DNA of 64,000 bases, from the NCBI GenBank assembly GCA_003640385.1, contig RCAB01000182.1, positions 1 through 64,000 on the forward strand, read 5' to 3'. The position numbers and the translations under genes are program-made. Of the stretch, positions 1-11,981 are shown in pieces. The notes below the pieces were generated by a model. That model saw only the letters and a list, made by a program, of their open reading frames with translations. It did no database searches and was not told the origin of the DNA. The stretch comes from Setaria digitata. Lineage: Eukaryota > Nematoda > Chromadorea > Rhabditida > Setariidae. Numbering within the stretch: the first letter of the stretch is position 1; each line of letters begins with the position of its first letter.

Positions 1-1012
1 TGCTGCTGAATTTGGTCCTCTTGAATTGACGTTGACATCCAAACCAAATACAAATCACTTCTACCAGTGATGAAACTGCAAGAATGTTTGTACAGCACGT
101 TGCTTCGCACTATCTAGCATTTAGTCTATAAATTTAAATTTTATCCTTAATTTGGCGATGAAACTTAGAACTAAATTAAATTATAATTGTAGAAGAATTC
201 ACTTACTGAAACGAGGTAGAACAATAATTTCTGTGGTATAACTGTAAACAATAAATGAAACTAGCCGTTTTCGCCGTATCTTTCCATCGTAAGTTTTAGT
301 TCCCGATGGCTGATATTTGTAAATTTTAATGGAAGCCTTTAAGAAGCAATTAATTAAGAGCTGTTAATGCCACCTTTACTGTTTAAATTTAACTCCATCT
401 AAACATCACACAGTTGTTCCATGAGGAAAAATTAATGATTCAAACTTGGCTTGTTGAAAATTCAACGTTGCTTCAGAAAATTTCTATTGAAACTGCACCA
501 TAAAACAGTTTTAGTACTGAATTTAGTACACTAATAAAGTTGTAATCATTAACATTTTTTAAAATCTGACCATAACAGCAACGGTAAATAAGGCGATGAA
601 GAGTATAATATGCGTCAGGTGAAAAAGTATGTTAAACGAGTATTGCTTTTTAAGAAACGTTAGAGAAACATTCCAAATAAATAAAAATACGTGAAGAGTT
701 GCATAATGAGCTTTCTGACCTCTGCAAAAGACGTTAATTAGACTGAATTAGCAGCTAGACTGAACGTTACAGTCTAGACTTGATTTAATGGACATAGTCA
801 AGCGACTCTAATCTCTTTTCCACAATATAAATTTGATCCTTTCATTTCAATTATTCAAAACAAAATGCTGTCCGAAATACTTGCTTTCTAGTGCAATCAT
901 ACTCTCGACCCTGAACTGCTTGCTACTTCTAGTCTTCGTCTTTCTTGCAACATAATGATAACTCCTGGTTCCTAGTAGAACCAGACTCTCGACCTTGAAG
1001 TACTCGAAGTAG
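1..1012. other. Gene-poor AT-rich stretch
   Basis: No convincing exon was recognised. Short minus-strand open frames reach the left window edge (about 1-110) and could belong to a gene cut by the window, but they are too short to name. Confidence 0.4.
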
Positions 1013-1560
1013 TCACCTTTTCACAAAGTGCTCTGCAAAAAAAATAGGTTTTGAGTAAGGTAGATAGCAAACAATAGTTGCATAGAGTGCTAATCCATGA
1101 TACCAAACGTCTCCGGCACTTAAGCATTGTTGTGCCCAATGTTGGATTCGGTACCTGCAACCAGTACTCTTTCAAACACCTTTCTTTCCCGTTTGTGTGG
1201 TTTCGGAATAAACTTCTACAAATTTCGGATCATCCGGCTCTCAGAGTGAAACAAACACCTAGAACTATTCCTTCGGACTTCCTCAAGAAACCAGATGAAA
1301 CTGCAACTAACAAGTTTTTCCGATTTCCGTCCAAGTTGATGAAGAGACTTGCAATATTTACTCCATCTACCACAAGATCAGCTATACTCAACATAGAGCA
1401 AACTGCCATTAAGTTAAGCGTAAAGTACTTGAAAATACTATCCTTCACTTTCGCAAACGATATATATACCAAAAGTGGTATAAAGATGAGATCAGCAAGT
1501 GTCGTGAAGTATGACAGTAGTTGGATTGCACTGTATAAGGCTGCTAAATGGATATGATGA
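1013..1560 (-). CDS. Possible exons of a seven-transmembrane-like protein
   Basis: Read on the minus strand, 1560-1230 is open and encodes two hydrophobic stretches. The first (about 1520-1460) contains TLADLIFIPLLVYIS. The second (about 1430-1350) contains NLMAVCSMLSIADLV, which resembles the TM2 'LxxADL' signature of rhodopsin-like receptors. A second open piece at 1118-1013, after a possible AAG acceptor, gives another hydrophobic run (HGLALYATIVCYLPY) and then a stop. I infer fragments of a nematode GPCR-like gene, possibly decayed, because the two pieces could not be joined with clean splice sites and no start exon was found. The overlapping plus-strand ORF (1078-1557) looks like its antisense shadow. 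Confidence 0.3.
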
Positions 1561-2231
1561 TGTGATTCTTTGAATTAAAATCACTCTAATAATTCTTTCA
1601 AGTATTCATTTAAGCTCGTTCTATCCGACATAGAAATTTAGCCGAAATCAGTGCCATACGGTTCAAAGGTTGAGCTAAGATTTGCAGAACTCAAAGTAAT
1701 TGTCAACTAAAATCAAAATTTCATTGGTAGCGTAATTAAAGAATGCATGGTTTGTTAGGAAAATTATTTTTTAAAACTTACGGCAAGAAAAGCCTTTTCC
1801 TGCACATATCGGTTGCTCCACACTATTAAGTCTTCTATGATAATGGCTATCATTATTAATATTATCGCTAATTATGCTAAAAATATTTTATACTGAATTT
1901 TAAACAAAATTTCTTAGTAACGACTAATTCATATAGTGAACGAACTTTTTACTATGGGAAAAGAATACAAAAAGACTATGAGGTAAAAAATGTTTTTCAG
2001 CCTTGACTTGTACTCAGAATTAGCTGCTTTTAATTAGCCTGAATCGATTAATTAGAACTCTACACCTCCAAATTCCATTTCTTGGATTAGTTTTTCTAGT
2101 CTTATTTATCAAGAACTAAAATAACGATAGAAATGCAATAGTTTATGATAAATTTGTACAGAAAGTGCTTAGCATATTTCTCAACGCCCATCAGTTTCAG
2201 TCTTTTAATTCAATAATCATTTCAATTCCAA

Positions 2232-2490
2232 AGAAGAGGTAGATACTGTAACCTCATCGTTGGATTCCGAGAATCTGAAGGATGGTGTGATCTTCTCTGA
2301 TGTCTTGCTTCTACGATCCAAAGAAATGACAAATACTGACGATCGATCAGCAAGTTTTAGCGATGAAGATTTGTCGTTTCCATGCAATCAATTTCCGAAA
2401 GAGCAAACATACTTTACTAGAAATATTGTTGTTGTTTTATTTAAGGATAATTCAGTCCATACATCACAAACATCAGCAGCATTTACATGA
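2232..2490 (+). CDS. Unassigned exon-like ORF, acidic/serine-rich
   Basis: An open frame following a CCAAAG acceptor-like site encodes a hydrophilic, Ser/Asp/Glu-rich peptide (for example DRSASFSDEDLSF) ending at a stop at 2490. Its composition is more protein-like than the surrounding AT-rich ORFs. It has no recognised domain. It could be the last exon of an unseen gene or chance. The exon-like ORF at 2691-2838 has a similar composition and might belong to the same gene. Confidence 0.2.
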
Positions 2491-2690
2491 AGATGAGGGA
2501 GATTAACTTTTGGATATGGTAGTCATTTAGAGTAGCACACGTAAGTGTCAGGTGAACTACCAGGTGTTATTTGCAATCATCAAATGAATTGAAATAGCGA
2601 GAAAAAAAAAACACGTACGAGTTAAAGAAGCTCAATTCGAAACATAATGATTTGTTTAGATCAGAGAAAGTAATACGAAAAAGGTCGTGA

Positions 2691-2838
2691 CACTTGAGAG
2701 ATTACAAGGATATCTCAGAATCTGTTCCAGAAACGATCTGGAACATATCTCAAGACATCTCGGAAGAGAAATCTAGCACATCTCTCCACAATCTTTTAGC
2801 AAAATCACCAAATTTACATCATAAAACCCATAAGGTGT
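2691..2838 (+). CDS. Unassigned exon-like ORF ending at a GTGTGT donor
   Basis: An open frame encodes a hydrophilic peptide rich in Glu, Ser and Asp (includes ISESVPETIWNIS). Composition falls back to low-complexity AT-rich translation immediately after a potential GTGTGT donor near 2835. No domain was recognised and the upstream acceptor is uncertain. It is reported only as an exon-like segment. Confidence 0.2.
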
Positions 2839-3327
2839 GTTGCGCTGCTACAAATTACCTGATAATTTTCGTAGTAAATAAATCGTTAATAATAATTACG
2901 TCATTCAAATTAAAATCTGGCGGCAATTACTTTCGTAGCCAATTTTTGCTTACAACTATTCAATAGTAATTCATTTCCTGTCATTATAATGACACTAGCT
3001 TTCCACTATCCATAAAGTATTTCATTTGCAATCGAAAAAAAAAAAAAAAAAAAGAAGAAAAGGAAAAATAAATAAAAAAAAAAAACAATTGGAAAATGAA
3101 TTTTTGAAGTAAAAACCAATCAGAAACCAAATAAATGAGCTTTCTTTTTATTTGATTTTTCTACATTTCTGTTCTTAATAAGAAAATTAATTGCTTTGCT
3201 GCAGCAAAATAAATTGAACATATTTACTAATTAATATTTAAAAACTGAAAAATTTTCTACATTTCTGTTCATTAAAACCATTTGAAAAACTAATTAAATT
3301 TTGCAATTAATGGATTCACATATTTCA

Positions 3328-3473
3328 TTTATTATTATTATTACCATTATTATTATTATTATTATTATTATTATCATTATTACTATTATTATTATTATTG
3401 TTATTATTATTATTATTAATTATTATTATTAATTATTATTATTAATTATTATTATTAATTATTATTAATATTA
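3328..3473. repeat. ATT/TTA trinucleotide microsatellite
   Basis: About 145 bp of nearly uninterrupted ATT units, broken by single ACC, ATC or ACT variants, then shifting to a TTATTATTAA period. It is non-coding. Confidence 0.9.
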
Positions 3474-5287
3474 TATATGGTGTCATCATTAAAATACATG
3501 ATGAAATTATTCTTCGGTTTTCAAATATGACGGCTGATTTAAAAATTTACCAAAAATGAGCTAAAAATTATTAAATTTTTCCAGTTCTTGAAATGTCAGA
3601 AAAGAAGGAGCCGAAAAAATTGTCACATACTAAATGTAAAATTATTTAGTGAAATTAAATGATATTATTTAATTATCTAACACATAATTTTCTTGGTACG
3701 GAGAGTATTCATGATGCTTTTTTTCCTGAAATTTTGCTAAGTGGAAAAAAAACGAAACTTTCCAAAGGTTTGAAAAAAAATTGGCCATCATATTTGAAAA
3801 TCAAAATAAAAAATTTCTAGTGTCTAAGCCACTAAATGTGAGATTGGGACAAGTAAAGCTTGCTTGATCTCTCTTCGTTCATTAGTTCATACAAAGTTCA
3901 TACGACGAGAAAGTAAAGTAAGATAGCTGATTTCTTCTATATCAGGAAACAACATTTGTTGCATGTGACCTTTCGCAACCTCTCCCCTCAAAAAATCTAA
4001 TTTAAATTTTCTAAAAAGACTACGAGAGAAAAACATAAAATTCAACAATTTCCTCAGGCAAACACTTCCTCCAAAGCTGTAAATATTAAACAATGAATGG
4101 TTATTTTAGTAAATTTTCCGACATTGCATCTAAATTTGGCTTATCTGGTTGCTAACTTAGTCTTAGCTGACATTGATAGTCTCATTTGACTACCATCATA
4201 TCAGTTGTTCAGATTGTCAGTTAACCTTTTCATACTGCTTTGTCATCTTTTGTCAAACAGTTTAATTGTTTGAACCTTGAAGTAAATCAATTTTTAACTA
4301 ATTTAAATTCCTACAACATAAATGATTTGCAGAAAATTTGTAGTAAGTAACTTACTCGTATTTTGTGGACATTTGCGCTCATCCAGCCTGTTTTACAATT
4401 TTTCCTTTGTCTTTTGCATGAGGTAATGAATGAAATTAATTAGCAGAGGTAGTATTATTTAGAGAAAATTACTAAATTTCTTTCTCGCATCTTTTAAAAG
4501 TAAATAAACCATCAAATTTATTTCGCTTATTTCAGGAGTGTTTTTGAGGGAATGGATCAAGATCGGAAAAAAACTTTCTAATCGCTATTTCAAACTGTCT
4601 AAAACCCTTATCGTTATTTTTACAATGAATTTTAATAATTTCAGAAATTTTCAATTATATTTATGAGTGATAATGAATCTCTCACCAAGAAATGACCATT
4701 TCAATAAATTTTTTGTAAGAAAAATATTTGAAACAATAACTGGATAACTCAACTACTCATCCAATCAAGTTGCAAAAACACAGATGCTTTCTTTTTCTTT
4801 GCAAATTTAAAAGTTTAATAAAGATATATATCGCGGCCCTTTTGAAATTTACTCAAATATCGAATATTTTATTATTCCAAAAGTTGATTTTCAGTGGATC
4901 ATTCTGTACTTTATAGTTTCTTTTAAAGTAAGTCATTTTTTAAAAGATGAGCCTAATTCCTCTGACACTACACAAAAACTTGAAATTAAATTCACGCTAA
5001 GTGTCCCATCGAGCTAAAACTGAACAAAACAACATGGTAGTGGGTATTTTTAAATAATTCGAAAAGAAAATAAAAACTGAAAAGTATTTGGAGCAAATCC
5101 CCGTCAAATCTCTCATTTTGTATTTTGAGGAGTGACATACTTTCCATTACTAATAATTAACTATAAATTGTCAATGGAAACTAAAAACTGATGAAATCTT
5201 CATCACTACGGACAAGACAACTAGGAATAATAAAAATGTAATTATATGATATACAACTGAAATGAACAGAATTTCAGAGACTTGCTT

Positions 5288-5330
5288 GATATATATACTG
5301 TCCTCAGTTCAATTATATATATACTGTCCC
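5288..5330. repeat. Short direct repeat ATATATATACTGTCC
   Basis: Two copies of the same 15-bp block lie about 24 bp apart in gene-free DNA. Confidence 0.6.
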
Positions 5331-7354
5331 CATTAACTTCTTTCTCTTATTTGCTGTCAAATATTTCGCAACTATCCAAGAATTGTTTAACTGAATCAGC
5401 TCTTAATTTGTGAGGATCGTTTGATTCATTCGGATAACAAAATGTGGGGATTCTAATTCGTAAAATCATCTCATTTGATTAAATATGCATGCTTGGTAAA
5501 TTTCAAACACAGTAGCATAAAATCTTTATGTCTTTAATTAGATATTTCCTCTATTTTCATTCAGTACATTCGGATAACAAAATCAAACGGTATTTTCTTT
5601 CATAAACAACATTCTAAAGATTACCAAGCTCAAAATAGGAGCACAAGCCGGCATTTTATTATAAAAATATGAAACAAGCAATAGTAAATGATTTCGGATA
5701 AAACTGTTAACTCTAAGCGAAAAAGTAAAAAAAAAAAAATTTCCGGAAGTAATGAGGAACTTCAACAAACAAGAGAATTCCAACTGTTGGCAATCAAAGA
5801 AAATAAGCCATAACTGATGGAAGCAGTTTTAGAATTGGATCTCTTTCATACTTTCCAATATTCGCGAACCTCAAATCTAAATAACATCAGATTTTCGCAA
5901 ATATCAAGCCTTTAGATACATTATAAAAAAAAATACAATATCCAACAGATCTTCTCACCCGTCGTTTAGTTCAGTAAAAAGACATTTTCCCCTTTTGGAG
6001 CGAAGATTGCAGATCCTGGAAAGTATTCACCGGTCTAGAATTGAATACACAAGTTAAAAAAGTTTTCGTACAAAATAACAAAATTTAAAATGACAAAATA
6101 GCAGTCAGCCAAAAAAAATGAAAGAAATAATTGCATGAAACTCATCATCCAGATATAAAAAATGCAGTGCAATAGGGAAAAAAGAGAAATTTAACAGCGA
6201 AATTCAAGTATCTGTACAAATATATAATTAATCTTACGAAGTAAAATAAAATGTACGAAAAACCCCTACCCCCAATTAACTAAGGAAAAAAAGCTCAACA
6301 TTACACTCAAAATAATTCAGGACTAGTCCGTCAAGTTATTAGTATGATTACATCACTGCTAACATTGAGAAAAATATCCAAATAAAAAATAGAAACGAAA
6401 ATATGACACGCAAAATAAAAACCTGGGAAGTATATAAATGCCGCGCTGTAAGTTCCATTGATAATTAGTCATCCATGTCATGGATTCAGTGACAAAGAAT
6501 GCCATAGAACATAAAAATTCAGATATCGAAAAATGATATAGATCTACTTTCAAATAACTCACACTAAACATTAGAAATCTCGAATAAGCATATAAAAACA
6601 TTCTTTGGAATATTGCATTTCATGCAGCAAATTAAACTTAAAATCACTTTTCCGATTATCTTGCAGCTCAATGATTTAAAGTTAGCAAAAATTTACAACT
6701 CTCAAAAAAAATTATGCACTCGAGACTAGAACCTTTTTCATTCTACAGAAAAAGGAAGATGGACAAATTTTTTGCTTAGGAACAAAAATCCAGTAATTTT
6801 ACATGTACTGTTTTTTACTGTCAAAGATCGAGAACATATGTTTAAAAATTCAGTAGTTATTACTGCTTATAAATAGTAATTGAAGCTTTTGCCAAACATT
6901 TTTGGAAAAAAACCCAAATATTTTTTATATTATTTAGGAAATAGATTAGAAAACAGACAAGAAAAAGGAGGGAAAAGGAACTGACACGTACCATAAATAA
7001 TGAAAAAATGAAGTGCAACGTGAACCGCACAAAGCAGTCCCTGAAAGGTAACAAATATAAACCGGTGAAATCTCAGCCCTGAAACTTTCCATCCGAAAAA
7101 TTAAAATAACGCAGTAACAAATTTCCGCTACAACACGGATCAACAAATAGTTGACTTAAACATCTTAACAATATCTAACATATTTTCTTATATATCTTAC
7201 ATATATTACTCATACATCTTACATATTTCTACATTTTGACTGCTTTGCAAAAAAAAAAAAAAACAGTATAAATCCGATATCTAAAACTGTTAAAGTGAAG
7301 TTTTCCTAATGATCAATAAAACAGAAGAAGTTAAATCCACAGTATAAAGCTCCT

Positions 7355-7360
7355 TTTATT
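7355..7360 (-). terminator. Candidate polyadenylation signal of atf-7
   Basis: TTTATT on the plus strand reads AATAAA on the minus strand, about 250 bp downstream of the atf-7 stop codon. Such hexamers are common by chance in AT-rich DNA. Confidence 0.35.
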
Positions 7361-7605
7361 TAGCCTTTCACGCAGAAAACCTGGTTACATCATTAAGTAA
7401 TATTTACAGGCGTGCTGCGCGATGTGATTAATTAAACGATCTCAAATGAAGAATTAAAGCATAAAGAACCGGATGAAAGGGCCTAAAGTGTGTTCATTAA
7501 TCCCAAAAATAGGTGAAAAGCGAAGTTTACGAATAAGTCAAAAAATGCAAATGTCGTCAGATCTGAGTATAATTTTGGGATCAGCCTATCAGAAAAATTG
7601 TAAAA

Positions 7606-10600
7606 TCATTTCGGCGGCTTTTTGTTCGGACTGACTGATGAAACCAATTGCTGTGAAATGTAATTGGAGAGATCATGATGCGGCTGAGCTTGAGGAGAAA
7701 GAACGTCTACTTCTAGCGGTGATTCGTTCCGCAGACATTCCCCCAAACCACTCAAGTGGCAAACACAGCATGCTTCACGAGTTTTCAGCAAGGCTGTCAC
7801 TCTTTCCAGTTCACGACGTAATACTTGATTCTGAGTCTGTAAGAACTTCATGAATTTAATAGCTAGAAAATTTTAAACTTGATGAAATGGCATATTTAGT
7901 TTGAATATGGAATAAAATTGTGAAGCAACCACAAATTGTTTGAAGCTTTAAATAGGAAATCATGTTTAATTTCTTGATTACTCAATAAAGTGTCCATTTT
8001 ACTCTTAATCCAACCAACATTGATCAAAAAACTATTAATAATATCCAAACAGAAAAACTTCCATAAAGGCTCAGCATTCAAGCGATAAGTCTTATATCAA
8101 TCAAGTATATTCTCGTTCCACTCCTTTAAAAAAGGTTTCTTTTTTGTATAATTTTCCAATCTCTCACTAAATTATAGACTTACGGAGAGAGCCACTTTCT
8201 CCTGTTCCAACAAGTGAACACGTGTAATCATTTCATCATGTTCTTCCTTTTTTCGCTTCCGATATCGAACAGCAGCCGCCTTATTCCTTTCTAAAATGGT
8301 AACACGGCGCTCATCGGGTGGTAAATCGGCAGTTAAAGAACTACGACCACGTCCTCGCCCACCGCGATGTGACGATACTGTTGAAGTTGTCGAACGAGAT
8401 ACAGCGCTTTCTCTACTATAATTTTGATATATTTTGGATTCACTTATCTAACAACGTGCAAAGAGTTATAAGGCTTGGGAAAGGGCACTTTTGCTTAAAG
8501 GATCATAAAAAACGGAAACAAAATTCAGTCCTAATTTGTGGTTGTAAGATCAATTCAGTCTTTTTTTTCTTTAATCGATGAATGCGAAGAATATAAAATG
8601 ATCGCAGAAACTCAAAAATAGAAATAAAAGTTACTGCCAACACCCATCAGAATTAAAATGACGTTCGCTACCGACAAAAAATAAGAAACCTTCTTGGTGT
8701 TGATGCTAATGTCTCCGCATGTTTACGTTGCTCATCTCGCGGATAAATAACTTCTTCATGATCAAAATATTGCTGACTCTGGAGAAAAAATGAAGAAATT
8801 CTAGAAGATGAATAAGAATGAAATTCTTTATCAATAAAAATAACACATAAAACTAATTACTTGAATCAAAAATCCTAAATTGATGAATATATGAAAGGGA
8901 TCATGCAACTTTCCGCTTCCTAGTCTTTGTTTTCGCTATTAATGACTCCTAAAACATACTGTCTGTAAAGACGATGCCGTATTTTTCCCAACAATTACTG
9001 GCTTCACATCGCGTGGATCCCAGTGATCAGATGGTGACACTTGCGATACAGATACATTCGTAATCTGCGACACGTCATTTCTTTCTTCAACGTTTGTTGT
9101 CGATAAAAGCTATTAAAGCTTAGTTTAAATCGAAACTTAAGATTTCAAAAAAAAAATAACTCAAATTTAACAATAACATTTTGAAAGAGAAGAAATACTA
9201 ACTGGAACTTTTTTTGTTGCACTTCCCTTACCTTATTTTATAACCAATTCGTTGTTTATTTCTCCAACAATTACAGTTCCTTTTCTTTCAAAAACAAATG
9301 ACTTGTCCGACCTAATATGATGAAGCCATTAAAAACAAGAAAAACTTACTGTTCCAACAGCACCTAGAAAAGGAGCAGAAGCCACAGGTGCAACACTTGC
9401 TGGCGCCACTACCGCTGCCGCTGCTGCTGCTGCAGCAGCCGCTGCTCGTACTGACAATCTTTTCTTACTGAAAGGAAGGAAAAAAAAAGATAAAAATATT
9501 ACCGAGAAATAAACGCAAAATAAAGAAATAAAGATAAATGACAATGTAATGTGTGTGATTGCGTGGAAGTGAAGGAAGAGCAATTTTAAATCAAGTATAC
9601 ATACGGCGTTTGAGCTGATGCCGAACTTCCCGGTCTTGAAATGTTCGCTGGTGCACTGACAACGGGACTATTTATAGCAGAAATTAACGGTGTTAAAGAA
9701 GCTGAAGCTGATTCCGAAGAACATGGCGAACAAGACAGCAACGTGGACGTACATTCAGGAGCAACATTTGCTGTACACGATGTTGATGGTGCTACTAAGG
9801 ATGCATCAGAACAGAGAGCTACAGGAACGGATGAAGATGTGGGAAGGATTGATCCCAGTGGTCCTTTCTGAAAAAGAGAAAGTAATTTATTTGATATATA
9901 TAATATCTTCCAAAAGCTAAGACTGTTTTCAGAGATATCACTCAGCACTGCTGGTACGACCCTCATCAAAGATCGACTCCGCTAACCTAGAAATCTGTTC
10001 TCATGAATATTACAAGTAGACATCACGGGTTAGAAAATAACACTGCATTTTTCGATTTCTGAGTTATGAACCATATTCGATGATTTTTATTTCTATATTG
10101 TAGGAATAATGGATAACGGATATAATCAGTTGTGCATCAAAGAGTTACTTAATGAAGTCGTCTGTTTACGACATGAACATACCAAAGGAGGTGTGACAGT
10201 ACCAGTTGTACCAAGAAAACCAAGCGTTCCCAACCTATCAGAATGCATATCAAGAACGGCATTAAGTACATCAGCGGTTCGAGGTGCCTGTCCTGTATCT
10301 TCGCCAGTGCGTGAACTCTGCGTCGATAACCCGCCATTATCTTTCATCTGAAAACTTTTATTCCATGATATAAGTATATTTTGTTCATTTAGTTCCATCT
10401 GTGTCAAAAGTAACATCACCTGTTGTACTAGACGTGATAAATCGGCACTCTTTAATCCATCACTTTCGAAATCCGCTGAAAGAACGTTGATGTTTGAGAA
10501 GATACCAGGTGAATGGGCCAAAGATGATGGCAATTTCAGCAGAGTTATACCACCTGTCGTTGGCAATGAAAGCGTCACCGGAACAAGTCCATTCTGTTAA

Positions 10601-11981
10601 CAAAAAGTATGATTTCCAGAACTTTAGTTTCACAGAATCAAATTAACCTTCCACTTCATGTAACTATATTAATTTTTTCCTTCCTTGGAATACAGCAAAC
10701 TTGTATACCACCTAGTTTCAGAATTTCTCCAACGTTCGGATCAAGTTTAATGTTAGTTGTTCAGCTGACGTAATTTAATGCTACCTGACAGAGACGATGG
10801 AAATGATGACAACCTGTTCAAGAATCTCCTCGCTACACTGACTGATACGCCGATTTGCCTCACGAAATTTCAGTTCGAATGGGTTCACCGCGAGACACTT
10901 CTGCATCAGTTCAGCTGTTGATGGAAAATCCGCTATAAATAGTTCGGTAAGGCGACCACAGTGATTGCAGTAGTATCGAAACCAAGTTTTTAAGAGAACA
11001 TCATGAAGAAGGTAGCAGAGCCGCACGCTGGGCGGGAGAAAATTGACAACAGGTGATTATCAATTTAATTTCAAAAAACTACGATTAAACCTCGATTTTT
11101 TAAATTATTTCGAATGGAAGTTTGTGCTTGCATCTTAGCAGTTGCATGATCTTTTATTTATCGAAAAATGTAATCCAAATAAACTAAACGCAATATTGAA
11201 TCGGGTAAATGATTTACGTAAAAGAAACATTAATAAGAAATAATACTGAGGATTTCTTATCACTGGTAAAAGGATAAAGTAACGCATTCTAGCTGCTCAA
11301 AATGAACAGTGACCAAAATTTGGAAAAAAAAAAACTACTTGGATAAAAAAATATATTAATTTTTCCATAATATAATAGCACTATGTTTAAATCATAATTA
11401 CACACCGATATTAAGGAACTTACGTGGTAGCGTAGCAGAATTTGTACCAACCAATGACGTTAGATTTGGAGTTTCCAGTGTAACAACATCTACTGATGGA
11501 TCTTCTCGTTCCACTACACTTTCCATTTTCACCAGCTCAAACAATAATAGTTTTGTAAGTCAAAAAATAACACAAATATATTCAATTGTAGAATCTTTCA
11601 GTGACAAATTTAATGAACTGTCAAACCGGATATAAAGGAATTATGGTATAACTTTGTGTAACAGACGTCTGGATTAAGTTCGCAAACTGCAAACTTGTTA
11701 AACTTATTTACACATTTATTACTTCGAAATTAATGCTAATAAGAAAGTGAACTACGCAATGAGTGCTGGGTAACATATTCTCGATAAACACTTATAACTT
11801 TATACATAAAGCTGCAACTGCACATACTTAGTCATTTAGAAACATTCTTCAGTTTTCCTTTTTTTTTTTTTTTTTTTTTTTAATAAAAAATGAACTAGGA
11901 CAAAAAAAGAAAAAGACAAACCATTGATCCATTTGTATATGTTGTAGTAACATTACTGGATGCGCTTGTGGCTACGGACAT
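7606..11981 (-). CDS. atf-7: ATF-7, ATF2/CREB5-family bZIP transcription factor (11 exons)
   Basis: Exons, all phase-consistent: 11981-11922, 11535-11424, 10932-10814, 10593-10420, 10347-10183, 9867-9605, 9467-9350, 9109-8960, 8778-8690, 8415-8184, 7836-7606, giving about 570 aa. Residues 453-473 form the basic region ([15 protein letters not shown]), followed by a leucine zipper through about 515. Residues 58-97 match the ATF2 N-terminal activation segment after the p38 sites ([10 protein letters not shown]...[14 protein letters not shown]). An 11-alanine run lies at 306-316. The C2H2 finger of mammalian ATF2 is not seen. In C. elegans ATF-7 is a nuclear regulator under the p38 kinase PMK-1; the same role here is inferred. 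The start is the first in-frame ATG of the most 5' exon; a Met at residue 24 is an alternative. It lies downstream of cct-5 on the same strand with a 2.2-kb gap. Confidence 0.9.
9417..9452 (-). repeat. GCN repeat coding polyalanine in atf-7
   Basis: A run of GCN codons in exon 7 encodes 11 consecutive alanines (residues about 306-316). The codons are mixed (GCA, GCG, GCT), so it is not a pure microsatellite. Confidence 0.85.
11859..11881. repeat. Poly(T) tract in atf-7 intron 1
   Basis: A run of about 23 T in the intron between exons 1 and 2. No other signal was seen. Confidence 0.9.

Larger units (their letters stand above)
2839..7605. other. Long gene-free stretch downstream of atf-7
   Basis: About 4.8 kb of AT-rich sequence with A-tracts (3035-3085), an ATT trinucleotide array and many short chance ORFs whose translations are dominated by Phe, Leu, Lys and Asn. 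I see no conserved coding segment, tRNA or other RNA gene. Confidence 0.5.

Noticed and set aside
1078..1557. 159-codon plus-strand open frame
   Set aside because: It opens with TTG, not ATG, has no domain, and its complementary strand has the hydrophobic 7TM-like pattern, so it is better explained as an antisense shadow.
5583..7146. Several minus-strand ORFs rich in Phe, Leu and Ser resembling membrane proteins
   Set aside because: The composition is what AT-rich non-coding DNA gives; there are no conserved motifs and no usable splice structure.
9641..9969. Plus-strand open frames over atf-7 exon 6
   Set aside because: They are antisense to a well-supported atf-7 exon with consistent splice phases and have no recognisable content.
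10781..11026. Longer version of atf-7 exon 3 including a CNHCG pair of cysteines that looked like half a zinc finger
   Set aside because: Entering at the 11027 acceptor puts the frame from exon 2 onto a stop, whereas the TTTATAG acceptor at 10933 keeps phase and starts exactly at the ATF2-like homology. There are no following histidines.
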